A stretch of DNA of 64,000 bases. Source: Nocardioides rubriscoriae (GTDB lineage: Bacteria > Actinomycetota > Actinomycetes > Propionibacteriales > Nocardioidaceae). The stretch covers positions 62,001 to 126,000 of the forward strand of contig NZ_VIYJ01000008.1 of the NCBI RefSeq assembly GCF_008087085.1, given 5' to 3'. A model generated the notes under the pieces. It was not told the origin of the DNA. It was given only the letters and a program-made list of their open reading frames with translations, and did not search any database. Shown piece by piece: positions 47,826 to 57,454 of this stretch. Each line of letters begins with the position of its first letter. Positions within the stretch are counted from its first letter, which is position 1. The position numbers and the translations under genes are program-made.

Positions 47826-48584
47826 TCAAGCCGGCAGGTGCTGATCCGCAAGATCCGCGCAAGGGACCTCGGGTTCGTCGTCGTGACGCCGGGAGCGGAC
47901 CACGAGGTAGCTCCCGCTCCCGAGGAGCAGCAGCGCGAGCGGGGGCAACCACAGCGGCACCTCCGACCCGGTGCCGGGCAGGAACCCGGCCGCGCTCTGG
48001 GGGTCGTCCGGGGTGCCGGTGCCCCCGGCTCCTCCCCCGGCGGACCCGCCGGTCCCACCGCCGGCGCCGCCGCCGATCGATCCCGAGTCGTCGAGGACCG
48101 CGGTGGCGTCGGTGAGGCGGACCGAGAAGTCGAGGTCGGTCCCCAGCACCATGGTGTCGTTGGGCGCGTCGGTGCTCATCGCGACGCGGACCTGGACCGT
48201 GACCGGTTCGTCGGAGGCGACGTCGTCCTGGTCGACCAGCTCGTGCGAGCCGCCGTCGGTGATGGAGACCCAGGGCTGGTCGCCGGCGCGCGCCGAGACC
48301 GCCAGCCAGCCCGTGGCCCGCAGGGTGTCGGAGACGACGCGGTCGACCGAGACGCTCAGGTCACCGAGGTCGGGCCGCTCGTTGCGCACGTAGAACGTCG
48401 CCGTCCGCTCGTCACCGGGGACCCAGCGCAGGTCCGCGTCGAACAGCGGGTCGACCAGGTCGGGGGCCCAGTGGACCCCGTCGGTGCTCAGGCCGATCGC
48501 GTCGTCGCGGTCGGCGTGAGCCGGTGCGCTGACCGCGCCCAGGAGCACGGCGGCTCCGGCCGCGGCGAAGGCCGCGCGACGCAT
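47826..48584 (-). CDS. LPXTG cell-wall-anchored surface protein
   Basis: A 252-residue secreted protein. Signal peptide ends near APAHA. An immunoglobulin-like body is followed by a Gly-rich spacer (about 170-190), then the sorting signal LPGTG at about 202-206, a hydrophobic helix and a basic stop RSRRH. The sortase is not in this window. The tail after RSRRH is longer than usual and ends in an acidic stretch. ATG 48584 overlaps the signal peptidase stop by one base. Confidence 0.82.
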   Translation of the reverse strand: MRRAAFAAAGAAVLLGAVSAPAHADRDDAIGLSTDGVHWAPDLVDPLFDADLRWVPGDERTATFYVRNERPDLGDLSVSVDRVVSDTLRATGWLAVSARAGDQPWVSITDGGSHELVDQDDVASDEPVTVQVRVAMSTDAPNDTMVLGTDLDFSVRLTDATAVLDDSGSIGGGAGGGTGGSAGGGAGGTGTPDDPQSAAGFLPGTGSEVPLWLPPLALLLLGSGSYLVVRSRRHDDEPEVPCADLADQHLPA

Positions 48585-49168
48585 CAGGCGCTCCGGCCGC
48601 GCAGGCGCTGACGTCCGGCGCCGGCGAACATGGCGCCGGCGTAGACGACCAGGGCACCCGCGGCACCGTAGACGAGCAGCTGGCGCGAGTGGCCGGACAG
48701 CACGGTGTTGAGCCGGCCGAGCCCGCGCACGGAGTACCAGCGCTGACCGCGGATCTGCTCGGGCCGCACCCACTTCTCGTCGGCGACGTCGTTGGCGTCG
48801 CCCTGCGTCTGGTACTCCCGCTCCCCCAGCACGGTGGTGCGGGTGGCGACGACCCGGTGGGTGACGACGGTGGGCTTGCCCGACTCGAGCTGGTAGGTGA
48901 CGACCGCGCCGACGGGGATCGTGGTGGTGTCGACCGGCTTGACCACGACCAGGGTGCCGGGCGGCATCCCGGGCGCCATCGAACCGGTGAGGATCGTGTA
49001 CGGCGTGGCGCCGGCGAGCCTCGGGACCAGCACCGCAGCCGCGAGCACCGCGGTGCACGCCAGGATCAGCATCCAGGCCAGGACCCGCAGCAGCCACCTG
49101 ACCGGGCCGTCACCGGCGGGGACGTGAACCTTGGCCCGGTGGCGGCTCGGGGCCTCGATGGTCGTCAT
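48584..49168 (-). CDS. SipW-type signal peptidase I
   Basis: A 194-residue membrane peptidase. A transmembrane helix at about 27-48 precedes the catalytic Ser in TGSMAPGMPPG. The His motif VVTHRVV replaces Lys, as in SipW/ER-type enzymes, and QGDANDVADEKWV follows. A second helix near the C-terminus ends in a basic tail. It lies between a CalY-like gene and the LPXTG gene, so it most likely processes CalY-type signals. Confidence 0.88.
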   Translation of the reverse strand: MTTIEAPSRHRAKVHVPAGDGPVRWLLRVLAWMLILACTAVLAAAVLVPRLAGATPYTILTGSMAPGMPPGTLVVVKPVDTTTIPVGAVVTYQLESGKPTVVTHRVVATRTTVLGEREYQTQGDANDVADEKWVRPEQIRGQRWYSVRGLGRLNTVLSGHSRQLLVYGAAGALVVYAGAMFAGAGRQRLRGRSA

Positions 49169-49190
49169 GGCGCGGGACTCCGGTGGCAGG

Positions 49191-49769
49191 TCAGGCGTTC
49201 GGGTTCAGCTGGGTCAGCGACACGGTGAGGCGGTTGAGCGTCGCGGTGATCGCCTGGGTGTCGTTGGCGTTGACCTTGGTGCCGGCGGTCTCGTCGGTGC
49301 CGAAGGGGATGGTGGCGACGAAGGTCGCGGTCAGGGTGCTGGCGTCGTCGGCCGACGTGATGGTGCCGCCGTTGGCGATCGTCTTGGAGGCGGTGCCCTT
49401 GGTGAGGGTGTAGCTCGCGGCGGTGGAGATGGAGAGCGAGCTGCCGGTCTTGCTGCCCGTGACGTCGAGCGACGAAGGAGCCGCGACGCTGGCCTTGAGG
49501 TTGTCGCCGGTGGCCGCGATCGTGAAGGTGCACTTCTTGGTGACCACGTCGCCGGGGACGAAGAGCGTGACCTTGCCGGTGCCGACCTTCGAGCCGGCGT
49601 AGGTCCAGTCGGTGTCGCAGGTGCCGGCGGCGATGTCGAGCGTGCCGGCCGTGATCGAGCCGCCGTCGACGAAGGCGTTGTCGGTCCAGTACGCGAGCGA
49701 GCCGGCGCCACCGAGCAGGAGGACAGCGGCGGCGGAGGCGGCGAAAGCACCCTTGGTGGTCTTGTTCAT
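49191..49769 (-). CDS. CalY/TasA-like protein with alternate-type signal peptide
   Basis: A 192-residue secreted protein. The N-terminal MNKTTKGAFAASAAAVLLLGG helix leads into SLAYWTDNAFVDGGSITAGTLDI, the alternate signal class recognised by SipW peptidases. The body is Thr/Ala/Ser-rich beta-type sequence with two Cys (in TCDTDW and KKCTF). ATG 49769 is preceded by AAGGA. First gene of the five-gene surface operon; such proteins often form fibres or coat the cell, but that is not shown here. Confidence 0.83.
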   Translation of the reverse strand: MNKTTKGAFAASAAAVLLLGGAGSLAYWTDNAFVDGGSITAGTLDIAAGTCDTDWTYAGSKVGTGKVTLFVPGDVVTKKCTFTIAATGDNLKASVAAPSSLDVTGSKTGSSLSISTAASYTLTKGTASKTIANGGTITSADDASTLTATFVATIPFGTDETAGTKVNANDTQAITATLNRLTVSLTQLNPNA

Positions 49770-49928
49770 GTCGGTTCCTTCTCAAGGTGACGAGACCGGT
49801 ACGTCGAGGACGGCGGACGTCGTCGGCGACCCGGACACTCGGTGGGGAGATCGCGGTGACGGGCGTCGTCCGCGGACCGGGCCGGAGGCCCTGGTGTCTG
49901 GCTTGCTGGGAGTACTACATCGCGCGGA

Positions 49929-49946
49929 GTTGAAGGCCCCTGCAAC
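49929..49946. promoter_or_regulatory. Inverted repeat upstream of the CalY/SipW operon
   Basis: GTTGAAGGCCCCTGCAAC has 7 of 9 matched pairs. It lies 160-177 nt upstream of the first CalY-like start. TAGTAC just downstream on the minus strand could be a -10. It is a tentative regulator site in a 245-nt gap that otherwise shows nothing definite. Confidence 0.3.
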
Positions 49947-50014
49947 GCAAGGTGCCGCTCAACCTCAAGAAGGTCGCAAGTTCCCTGGGGTTTGGGCGCG
50001 GTGGGGTCGCAGGC

Positions 50015-51520
50015 TCACGACAACGCGCCGCGCAGGGCGCCCAGGCGGGCCAGGTGCGGGTCCTGCCGGTAGGGCCGAGGACCGCGCGGCGCGAGGGAGA
50101 GGTACGCCGAGCCACCGTCGCTGTCGGCCTCGGGCCACCTGGGCAGGCCGGGCACCTCGGGACGGCCGGTGCGCGCGAAGGCGACCCAGTAGTCCGCGAC
50201 GGCGTCGGAGAGCGCCCGGTCGGGGCCGTCGTCGACGGTGTCGAAGACGTAGCCACCCTCGGCCCCGTGCCCGGAGTAGCCGGTGGCCCGGAACACGTAG
50301 CGGAAGGTGGGCGCCCGGCGTCCGTGGCTGGCCGCACGCACGATGCCGGGCAGGTCGAAGACGAGGTCGTCGAGCACCTCGGCGTCGTAGGTCCCACGGT
50401 CGCCGTACGCCGCGACGAGGGTGTCGTGGCGCGGTCCGCCGAGGGTGGCGCGCAGGGCCTGCGGGTCGACGCCGAAGGAGCGGTAGTCGTCGTCGGAGAA
50501 CTCGTCGGCGGTCGTGCCGAGCAAGTAGGGCACGGCGGCCTCGCGCCCGGCGGCGAACGCGGCCGCCGACGGCTCGGGGAGCACGTCGTCGACGATCGGC
50601 GCGTCGCCGGAGAGCGTGTTGAAGGTCGAGGAGAGCAGGTCACGCGCCGGGAGCGCCCGCAGCTGCGCGGGGCTCATCCCCGGGAAGGTCTCGGCGCCGC
50701 GCTCGCGCGCGGAGCCCAGGCTCAGCGCGCGGGAGTCGCTCGGGGCGGACTGGCTGATCGCGCGCTCGAAGAGCCCGCGGGCCAGCGGCATCGACATCAG
50801 CGCGTTGACCGACATCGCCCCGGCCGACCCCCCGGCGACGGTGACGTTGCCGGCGTCGCCGCCGAAGGCCGCGATGTTGGCGCGCACCCAGCGCAGCGCA
50901 GCGACCTGGTCGAGGAGCCCGAAGTTGGCGACGTCCTCGCGCAGCGAGGGATGGGCGAAGAAGCCGAGGCGCCCGAGGCGGTAGTTGACGCTGACCAGCA
51001 CGATCCCCCGCTCGACCAGGGCGTCGGCCTCGGTCGCGGCGGTGCCGCCGTTGCCGGCGAAGAACCCGCCGCCGTGCAGCCACACCACGACCGGCAGGTC
51101 GCGGTCGTCGTCGTCGGGTCGCACGACGTTGAGGTAGAGGCAGTCCTCCGACGAGCCCGGGCGCTGGACCAGGTCCTTGGCCCCGAAGGTGTACTGCTCG
51201 GGCTGCAGGCAGGGGCTGCCCAGCGCCGAGGCGTCGCGCACGCCGTCCCACGGGGCCGCGGGGCGGGGCGCCCGCCAGCGCAGCGGACCCGTCGGCGGGG
51301 CGGCGTACGGCAGGCCGAGCCAGGAGCGGACCGTGCCGTCGGAGATGCCGCGGACCGGGCCCGAGGCCGTCTCGACGAGCTCGCCCAACGCCGTCGGGGC
51401 GTCGCGGCGCTGCGAGGTGGCGGAGTCGTCGTCGGCGCCAGGACCGACGACGAGCAGGACGACGCCCGCCGCGGCCGTGAGCACGACCGCGGCGAGGGCC
51501 GCGATCGCGGGACGCTGCAC
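50015..51520 (-). CDS. Secreted or membrane-anchored carboxylesterase, type B
   Basis: A 501-residue alpha/beta hydrolase of the acetylcholinesterase/COesterase family. An N-terminal hydrophobic helix (about 5-28) is followed by the oxyanion HGGGFFAG and the family EDCLYLNV. The nucleophile elbow reads GGSAGAMS where most members have GESAGG. Later GAEGGYVFDTVDD and the catalytic His region are harder to place. Start GTG 51520. It separates the CalY operon from pdxS. Confidence 0.85.
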   Translation of the reverse strand: MQRPAIAALAAVVLTAAAGVVLLVVGPGADDDSATSQRRDAPTALGELVETASGPVRGISDGTVRSWLGLPYAAPPTGPLRWRAPRPAAPWDGVRDASALGSPCLQPEQYTFGAKDLVQRPGSSEDCLYLNVVRPDDDDRDLPVVVWLHGGGFFAGNGGTAATEADALVERGIVLVSVNYRLGRLGFFAHPSLREDVANFGLLDQVAALRWVRANIAAFGGDAGNVTVAGGSAGAMSVNALMSMPLARGLFERAISQSAPSDSRALSLGSARERGAETFPGMSPAQLRALPARDLLSSTFNTLSGDAPIVDDVLPEPSAAAFAAGREAAVPYLLGTTADEFSDDDYRSFGVDPQALRATLGGPRHDTLVAAYGDRGTYDAEVLDDLVFDLPGIVRAASHGRRAPTFRYVFRATGYSGHGAEGGYVFDTVDDGPDRALSDAVADYWVAFARTGRPEVPGLPRWPEADSDGGSAYLSLAPRGPRPYRQDPHLARLGALRGALS

Positions 51521-51535
51521 GAGGGAGGCGGGGCC

Positions 51536-52453
<918 letters not shown>

Positions 52454-52460
52454 GACCACG

Positions 52461-52466
52461 ATCGTA
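52461..52466 (-). promoter_or_regulatory. -10 box for leaderless pdxS transcript
   Basis: TACGAT on the minus strand ends 7 nt before ATG 52453, the same hexamer as upstream of pdxT. Confidence 0.55.
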
Positions 52467-52472
52467 CGGCGG

Positions 52473-53150
52473 TCAGGGGGTCTCGGGAGCACCGGTCCCA
52501 CCCGGCGGGGTGGGACCGGTGCCGGCGTCGAGGGCGACGGCCTGGCGGTGGACCTTCCGGATCCGGAAGACGACCGTGTAGGTGTTGGCGAACGCCAGGA
52601 TCCACAGGGCGACCTCGACGAGGACCGGCAGGTCGAGCAGGCCCGAGAGCCCCGCCGCGACGAGGATCAGCACCAGGCGGTCGGCGCGCTCGGCGATGCC
52701 GCCCTTGGCGTCCATGCCGAGCGACTCGGCGCGCGCCCGGGCGTAGGAGGTGATCGAGCCCATCACCAGGCAGTAGAGCGAGACGCACTCGTAGAGGTAG
52801 GAGTCACCGGGGCCGGCGTAGTAGAGGGCCAGGCCGGCGAAGATCGCGCCGTCGCCGAAGCGGTCGAGGGTGGAGTCCCAGAAGGCGCCGAACGCGGAGC
52901 TGCGGCCCGTCTCGCGCGCCATCTTGCCGTCGACGAGGTCGCTGAAGACGAAGGCGGTGATGACCAGCACGCCGGTCAGCAGGTGGCCGGTCGGGAAGAA
53001 CACCAGGGCACCCGCGCAGACCCCGACCGTGCCGACGAACGTCACCGTGTCCGGGCTGATGCCCAGCCGGATGAAGAGACGGACCACGGGCAGGAGCACG
53101 ACGCCCTGCCAGAAGTCCTTGAACCGGTCCAGGACGCTCGTCTGCAGCAC
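52473..53150 (-). CDS. pgsA: CDP-alcohol phosphatidyltransferase (phosphatidylinositol phosphate synthase type)
   Basis: A 225-residue membrane enzyme. The family motif D(x2)DG(x2)AR(x8)G(x3)D(x3)D is visible in [31 protein letters not shown]. Six or so hydrophobic segments are present. In actinobacteria this locus makes phosphatidylinositol phosphate. GTG 53150 is supported by TAGCCT 7 nt upstream. Unlike M. tuberculosis, no acyltransferase or PimA gene follows; pdxS does. Confidence 0.87.
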   Translation of the reverse strand: MLQTSVLDRFKDFWQGVVLLPVVRLFIRLGISPDTVTFVGTVGVCAGALVFFPTGHLLTGVLVITAFVFSDLVDGKMARETGRSSAFGAFWDSTLDRFGDGAIFAGLALYYAGPGDSYLYECVSLYCLVMGSITSYARARAESLGMDAKGGIAERADRLVLILVAAGLSGLLDLPVLVEVALWILAFANTYTVVFRIRKVHRQAVALDAGTGPTPPGGTGAPETP

Positions 53151-53157
53151 GCGCGTC

Positions 53158-53163
53158 AGGCTA
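53158..53163 (-). promoter_or_regulatory. -10 box for leaderless pgsA transcript
   Basis: TAGCCT on the minus strand ends 7 nt before GTG 53150, supporting that start. Confidence 0.5.
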
Positions 53164-53262
53164 GGGCATGTCGACCCGGGCGCCGGTGCCCGGCGGGATG
53201 CACGGCCGGGGGCTACTGTCGGGTCACGGAGCCGTCCAGGCTCTCCATCAGAGAGATCCCAC

Positions 53263-53397
53263 ATGAGCGACAAGTCGCCTCGTCAAGGAATGACCAAGAA
53301 GTCCGCGAAGTCTCTGAAGGAGAAGCGCGCCGACAAGCGCGACAAGGCCGCGGGCGAGAGCTCCTCGATCATCGAGACCAACCCCAAGCGTCGCTGA
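53263..53397 (+). CDS. Small basic conserved protein
   Basis: A 44-residue Lys/Arg-rich protein (MSDKSPRQGMTKKSAKSLKE...) ending in IIETNPKRR. I recall similar small proteins across actinobacteria, with unknown function and possible nucleic-acid binding. ATG 53263 is preceded by a purine-rich GAGAGA. TACTGT about 45 nt upstream could be a -10, divergent from pgsA. Its low-complexity composition argues for caution. Confidence 0.65.
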   Translation: MSDKSPRQGMTKKSAKSLKEKRADKRDKAAGESSSIIETNPKRR

Positions 53398-53420
53398 CCG
53401 CCCGCCGCCGCCCGCATGTG

Positions 53421-53482
53421 ACTCACCGTGACGGCGACCTCCCCACCCGTGGACCGGTGGGGAAGTGACTCGAACGGTGAGT
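53421..53482. terminator. Nested hairpin between convergent genes
   Basis: Outer arms ACTCACCGT (53421-53429) and ACGGTGAGT (53474-53482) enclose inner arms TCCCCACC (53440-53447) and GGTGGGGA (53456-53463). Located between the stop of the small protein and the HIT gene stop, it could terminate both strands. Confidence 0.6.
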
Positions 53483-53498
53483 TGAAGCCGTGCCGCGC

Positions 53499-54044
53499 TC
53501 ACACCGCGGAGGCGCCCACCCACGCCCCGGCCAGCAGGTCGCGGGTGTCGGTGAGCAGCTCGGGCAGCACCCGGGTCCGGCCGATGATCGGCATGAAGTT
53601 CTGGTCGCCGGGCCAGCGGGGCACGACGTGCTGGTGCAGGTGGGCGGCGATGCCGGCGCCGGCGACCGGCCCCTGGTTCATCCCGACGTTGAAGCCCCCG
53701 GCGCCCGAGACGGCGCGGACGGTGCGCATGGCCTGCCGGGTGAGGTCGGCGATCTCGGCGGCCTCGTCGTCGGTGGTGTCGGTGTAGTCGGCGATGTGCC
53801 GGTAGGGGCAGACCATCAGGTGCCCCGGCGAGTAGGGGTAGAGGTTGAGCACGGCGAACGCCAGGCTCCCCCGGCGTACGACGAGACCGGCGGCGTCGTC
53901 GAGCCCCGGGATCCGGCAGAACGGGCATTGAGGCGCGGAGTCGTCGGCCGGCTTGTTCTCACCGCGGATGTAGGCCATCCGGTGCGGCGTCCAGAGGCGG
54001 TCGAGCCCGTCGGGCTCGCCCACGCCGTCCTGCTCGAGGCTCAC
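53499..54044 (-). CDS. HIT-family hydrolase/phosphorylase (AP4A phosphorylase-like)
   Basis: A 181-residue HIT protein. A Cys pair in CPFCRI is followed by the catalytic HLHQHVVPRW motif at about 135-144. It resembles mycobacterial Rv2613c, an AP4A phosphorylase, and sits in the same thrS-HIT-pgsA context. GTG 54044 overlaps the TetR stop by 4 nt. Confidence 0.9.
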   Translation of the reverse strand: MSLEQDGVGEPDGLDRLWTPHRMAYIRGENKPADDSAPQCPFCRIPGLDDAAGLVVRRGSLAFAVLNLYPYSPGHLMVCPYRHIADYTDTTDDEAAEIADLTRQAMRTVRAVSGAGGFNVGMNQGPVAGAGIAAHLHQHVVPRWPGDQNFMPIIGRTRVLPELLTDTRDLLAGAWVGASAV

Positions 54045-54751
54045 GAGCCGGTGCCGTCGGCGGTGACGGTGGGTGTGACGGCGGGCAGCAGGTCGGCCAG
54101 CGCCAGGTCGGGGTCGAGGCTGAGACCCAGGCGGCGGGCGTGGCCGTCGAGGAGGTTCCAGACCGACTGCGAGAGCAGGTCGACCAGCGCCTTGGCCTCG
54201 GGGGCGCGCTGCTCGCGCGAGACCCAGCGGCGTACGGCGCCGAAGACCGCGCCGACCAGGCCGTGGGCCAGGGGGTCGACCAGGGCCTGCTCGTCGTCGT
54301 CGAGGTCGACGCCCAGCAGCGTGATCGCGAGCTGGAGGATGTCGTTGACGGCGGTCGCGATGCGGTCGGTGCCCTGCTCGAAGGGCCCGGACAGCTCCTG
54401 GGCAGCGAACGCGTGGGCCGCCGGGTGCTCGACGACCCAGTCGACGTAGGAGGTGACGACGCGCCGGATGATCTGGTTGATCGTGCCGTCGAGGGAGACC
54501 TCGGGGATCAGGCCGGCCGTGAGGTCGTCGGAGATGTGGGCGCGGATGGCGCGGTCGAGGTCGGCGCGGTCGTCGAAGTGGCGGTAGACGACCGTGCGGT
54601 TGAGCCCCGCACGCGCCGCGATCTGCTGGACGTGGAACTCGGCCCCGGGCTCGCCCTCGTCGATGACGGCGACCGCGGCGTCGAGGATCTGGGCGCGCCG
54701 CTCCTCGTTGTGCTTGTCCCAGCGAGCCTGACGGCCGTCCTGCTGCCCCAT
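54041..54751 (-). CDS. TetR-family transcriptional regulator
   Basis: A 236-residue repressor with HTH at about 41-62 (HVQQIAARAGLNRTVVYRHFDDRADLDRAI). The C-terminal domain is large and ligand-type unknown. It lies directly downstream of the FprB-like and diiron genes (7 nt after the former). It probably controls them, with repeats at 57497-57552 as candidate sites. Confidence 0.9.
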   Translation of the reverse strand: MGQQDGRQARWDKHNEERRAQILDAAVAVIDEGEPGAEFHVQQIAARAGLNRTVVYRHFDDRADLDRAIRAHISDDLTAGLIPEVSLDGTINQIIRRVVTSYVDWVVEHPAAHAFAAQELSGPFEQGTDRIATAVNDILQLAITLLGVDLDDDEQALVDPLAHGLVGAVFGAVRRWVSREQRAPEAKALVDLLSQSVWNLLDGHARRLGLSLDPDLALADLLPAVTPTVTADGTGS

Positions 54752-54757
54752 GTCACC

Positions 54758-56431
54758 TCATCGTGTCGACCCTCGGGAGCGGCTCCCGAACCCCTTGACG
54801 AGCCGCCTCAGCGAAGGGTAGTCGCGTTGGTCGGACGCCGTGACCCGGGCGTGGGCGACCTGGCGCATCTCGGCGACGTCGACGATCTTGGCGCGTGGGC
54901 GAGAGCGGTGCTCACCACGGCGTCGCTCCTCGGCGTCGATGGCGCGCCAGCCGGCCAGGTCGACGAGGTCGGGACGGCGTCCGGCCACCACCGCGGCGAT
55001 CGACTCCAGCGTGCCGACGGGCGTCGGGAGGCCGGCGTCGAGGTCGTCGAGGATCGTCGAGACGGTGCCCTCGGCGCACGACTTGTTGCTGCCGATGAAG
55101 CCGGTCGGCCCGCGCTTGACCCACCCGGCGACGTAGACGCCCGGTCGGACCCGGCCGGCGTCGTGGGGCACGGTGCCGGTGGCCTCGTCGTAGGGCAGGT
55201 CGGCGACGGGTCGGCCGTGGTAGCCGATGGCGCGCAGGACGAGTCCGGCCTCGAGCACCTCGGTGGTGCCGTCGCGGTCGACCTCGACCCCCGTCACGCC
55301 GGTGGCGTCGTCGCCGAGGACGCGCGTCGGGCGGGTGTGGAAGCGCAGCACGATCCGGCGCGCGCCGGGGACGGCGGGTCGCGCGGCGAGCCGGCCGAGC
55401 ACCTCGAGCTTGCGGGTGCCGGTGCCGAGGGGGACTCCCCCGGTGTCGACGACGACCTCGAGGTCACCGCGCTCGGCCAGACCGGCGAGGCCGACCAGCT
55501 CGGGCATCGTGAAGGCGGCGTCGGCGGGGCCGCGCCGGCCGAGGACGACGACCTCGCGCACGTCGCTGTCGCGCAGCGCCGCCAGGGCGCCGTCGGCGAT
55601 GTCGGTCTGCTCGAGGCCTGCCGGGTCGAGGGCGAGGATGCGGGCGACGTCGAGCGCGACGTTGCCGTTGCCGACGACGACCGCCCGGCGCGAGGGGTGG
55701 GCGAGCGGGACGTCGAGGTCGACCTTCTCGGGGTGGCCGTTGTACCAGCCGACGAGGTCGGTGGCCGACAGCGAGCCGCGCAGCCGCTCGCCCTCGATGC
55801 CGAGGCTGCGGTCGGCGCTCGCCCCCACGGAGTAGACGACGGCGTCGTACTGCGCCTCGAGGTCGGCCAGCGTCAGGTCGCGCCCGACCTCGAGCCCGAG
55901 GAAGTAGCGGAAGCCGGGCTGCTCCTCGATGGCCCGGAACAGCTTCTCGACCCGTTTGGTGTGCTGGTGGTCGGGGGCGACCCCGGCCCGCACCAGTCCG
56001 TACGGCGTGGGCAGCCGGTCGTAGACGTCGACGGCGATCTCGGGGTGCTTGAGCAGCTCGTCGGCGGTGTAGAGCCCGGCCGGTCCGGCCCCGACGACCG
56101 CGACCCGGAACGGACCGGGGCGGGTGAGCCGGCGCTGCTTGGTCACCACCGACAGCGGGGTGCGGTCGCGGTGGGGGAAGCAGTCGTAGTAGTCGGCGTT
56201 GATCGCGACGAACGGCTGCTCGTCGGGCGTGAGGACCGAGTCGGGCTTGATCGCGTCGACCGGGCACGCCGTCGCGCAGGCGCCGCACCCGACGCAGGCC
56301 GTCGCGTCGACGTACAGCATCTCGGCCTCGGCGAAGCCGGGCTCACCGGGCGCGGGATGGATGCAGTTGACCGGGCACGCGATGACGCAGGAGGCGTCGG
56401 CGCAGCACGACTGCGTGACGACGTAGGCCAT
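54758..56431 (-). CDS. Ferredoxin-fused ferredoxin--NADP+ reductase (FprB-like)
   Basis: A 557-residue fusion. An N-terminal bacterial ferredoxin has Cys at 9/10, 15, 19 and 23, and a second set C46, C49, C52, C56. The adrenodoxin-reductase-like flavoprotein contains GAGPAGLYTADELL at about 114-127, GNGNVALDVARIL and GWVKRGPTGFIGSNK. It transfers electrons from NADPH to Fe-S partners. It is followed by TetR and preceded, 18 nt away, by the diiron oxygenase it probably serves. Confidence 0.93.
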   Translation of the reverse strand: MAYVVTQSCCADASCVIACPVNCIHPAPGEPGFAEAEMLYVDATACVGCGACATACPVDAIKPDSVLTPDEQPFVAINADYYDCFPHRDRTPLSVVTKQRRLTRPGPFRVAVVGAGPAGLYTADELLKHPEIAVDVYDRLPTPYGLVRAGVAPDHQHTKRVEKLFRAIEEQPGFRYFLGLEVGRDLTLADLEAQYDAVVYSVGASADRSLGIEGERLRGSLSATDLVGWYNGHPEKVDLDVPLAHPSRRAVVVGNGNVALDVARILALDPAGLEQTDIADGALAALRDSDVREVVVLGRRGPADAAFTMPELVGLAGLAERGDLEVVVDTGGVPLGTGTRKLEVLGRLAARPAVPGARRIVLRFHTRPTRVLGDDATGVTGVEVDRDGTTEVLEAGLVLRAIGYHGRPVADLPYDEATGTVPHDAGRVRPGVYVAGWVKRGPTGFIGSNKSCAEGTVSTILDDLDAGLPTPVGTLESIAAVVAGRRPDLVDLAGWRAIDAEERRRGEHRSRPRAKIVDVAEMRQVAHARVTASDQRDYPSLRRLVKGFGSRSRGSTR

Positions 56432-56449
56432 GTCGGAGTGGCCCGGGGC

Positions 56450-57454
56450 TCAGGCCGCGGCGGACGCGGGCTGGCTGCGGAAGCGCGAGCTGCGACCGTC
56501 GATGCCGAGCGCGCGCCACAGGCGGCGCGAGACGGGGTTCATGATGCCGGTCTGGTCGGCGAGCATCCGGACGTCGCCGAACAGGTCGCGCAGGAACTTC
56601 TGCGACTCCGGGTTGGTCCAGTACAGGTCCTTCATCACCGAGTCGGGGATGCCCATGTCGCGCTGGGCCTGCTTGCTCGGCACCAGGATCTCGTTGCACA
56701 GCCACTTCATGATCACCGGCACGATCAACGACAGCGCCGCGCGCTCGCTGCGCTTGAGCCTGGGCGCGTGGTGCTCGAGGTACTGGTGGGCGAAGCCGAT
56801 GTGGCGGGCCTCCTCGGCCACGTGGATCTGCATGATGCGCTGCAGCAGCGGGTGCATGTCGTCGCCGGCACGCAGGACGCTCTTCTGCACGTGGTCGATC
56901 GGCTCCTCGCCGGCCAGGACGCCGTAGAAGAACGCGAACGGCACCAGGCGCGCCGCCAGGGGCAGCACCGGGCCCAGGGTGCGGAAGAACCGTGAGCCGC
57001 CCTGGACCTGCTGGCCGGAGCGGTTGACGAACTCCTGGAACATCTGGGTGTGGTGGCACTCCTCGGTCGCCTCGTGCGTGGAGTAACGGAACTCCGGCGA
57101 GCCGTTGGGCAGGGCCAGCGCGTAGTTCATCAGCCCGGCGATGAGGATCTGCTCGAACTGCAGGCCGACCTTGGTGACGTTGGCCTGGCGGTACAGGCCG
57201 ATGCGGATCTGCTCGTCCTTGGGCAGCCCGCGGTACCACGGGTGGCCGCCGAGGACGTCGATCTCGGGCAGGATCCACCGCTCGTCGGTGGGGTCGATGG
57301 CGAAGTCGGGGTTGTCCCAGTCGATGTCGACGAACGCGTCGAAGTGCTGCTCGACCGACGCCCGGCTCAGCGTGCGCAGCCGCTCCTCGTAGGTGAGGTG
57401 CGGGTCGCCGGCCTTGGCGTGGGCGGTGGTCGTGGGCTCCAGCGTGCTGGTCAT
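56450..57454 (-). CDS. AurF-like diiron oxygenase
   Basis: A 334-residue helical diiron protein. Putative ligands are Glu101 (in QFEQ), the EATEECHH stretch at about 128-135 and HVAEEARHIGFAH at about 211-223, with ExxH pairs typical of p-aminobenzoate N-oxygenase-type enzymes. I chose ATG 57454 because GAGGTGA lies upstream. The pair with an FprB-like reductase recalls mycobacterial Rv0885-fprB. The substrate is unknown. Confidence 0.85.
   Translation of the reverse strand: MTSTLEPTTTAHAKAGDPHLTYEERLRTLSRASVEQHFDAFVDIDWDNPDFAIDPTDERWILPEIDVLGGHPWYRGLPKDEQIRIGLYRQANVTKVGLQFEQILIAGLMNYALALPNGSPEFRYSTHEATEECHHTQMFQEFVNRSGQQVQGGSRFFRTLGPVLPLAARLVPFAFFYGVLAGEEPIDHVQKSVLRAGDDMHPLLQRIMQIHVAEEARHIGFAHQYLEHHAPRLKRSERAALSLIVPVIMKWLCNEILVPSKQAQRDMGIPDSVMKDLYWTNPESQKFLRDLFGDVRMLADQTGIMNPVSRRLWRALGIDGRSSRFRSQPASAAA

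Noticed and set aside
54140..56995. A 951-residue plus-strand open frame
   Set aside because: It is antisense to TetR, the FprB-like reductase and the diiron gene; the composition is that of a shadow frame.
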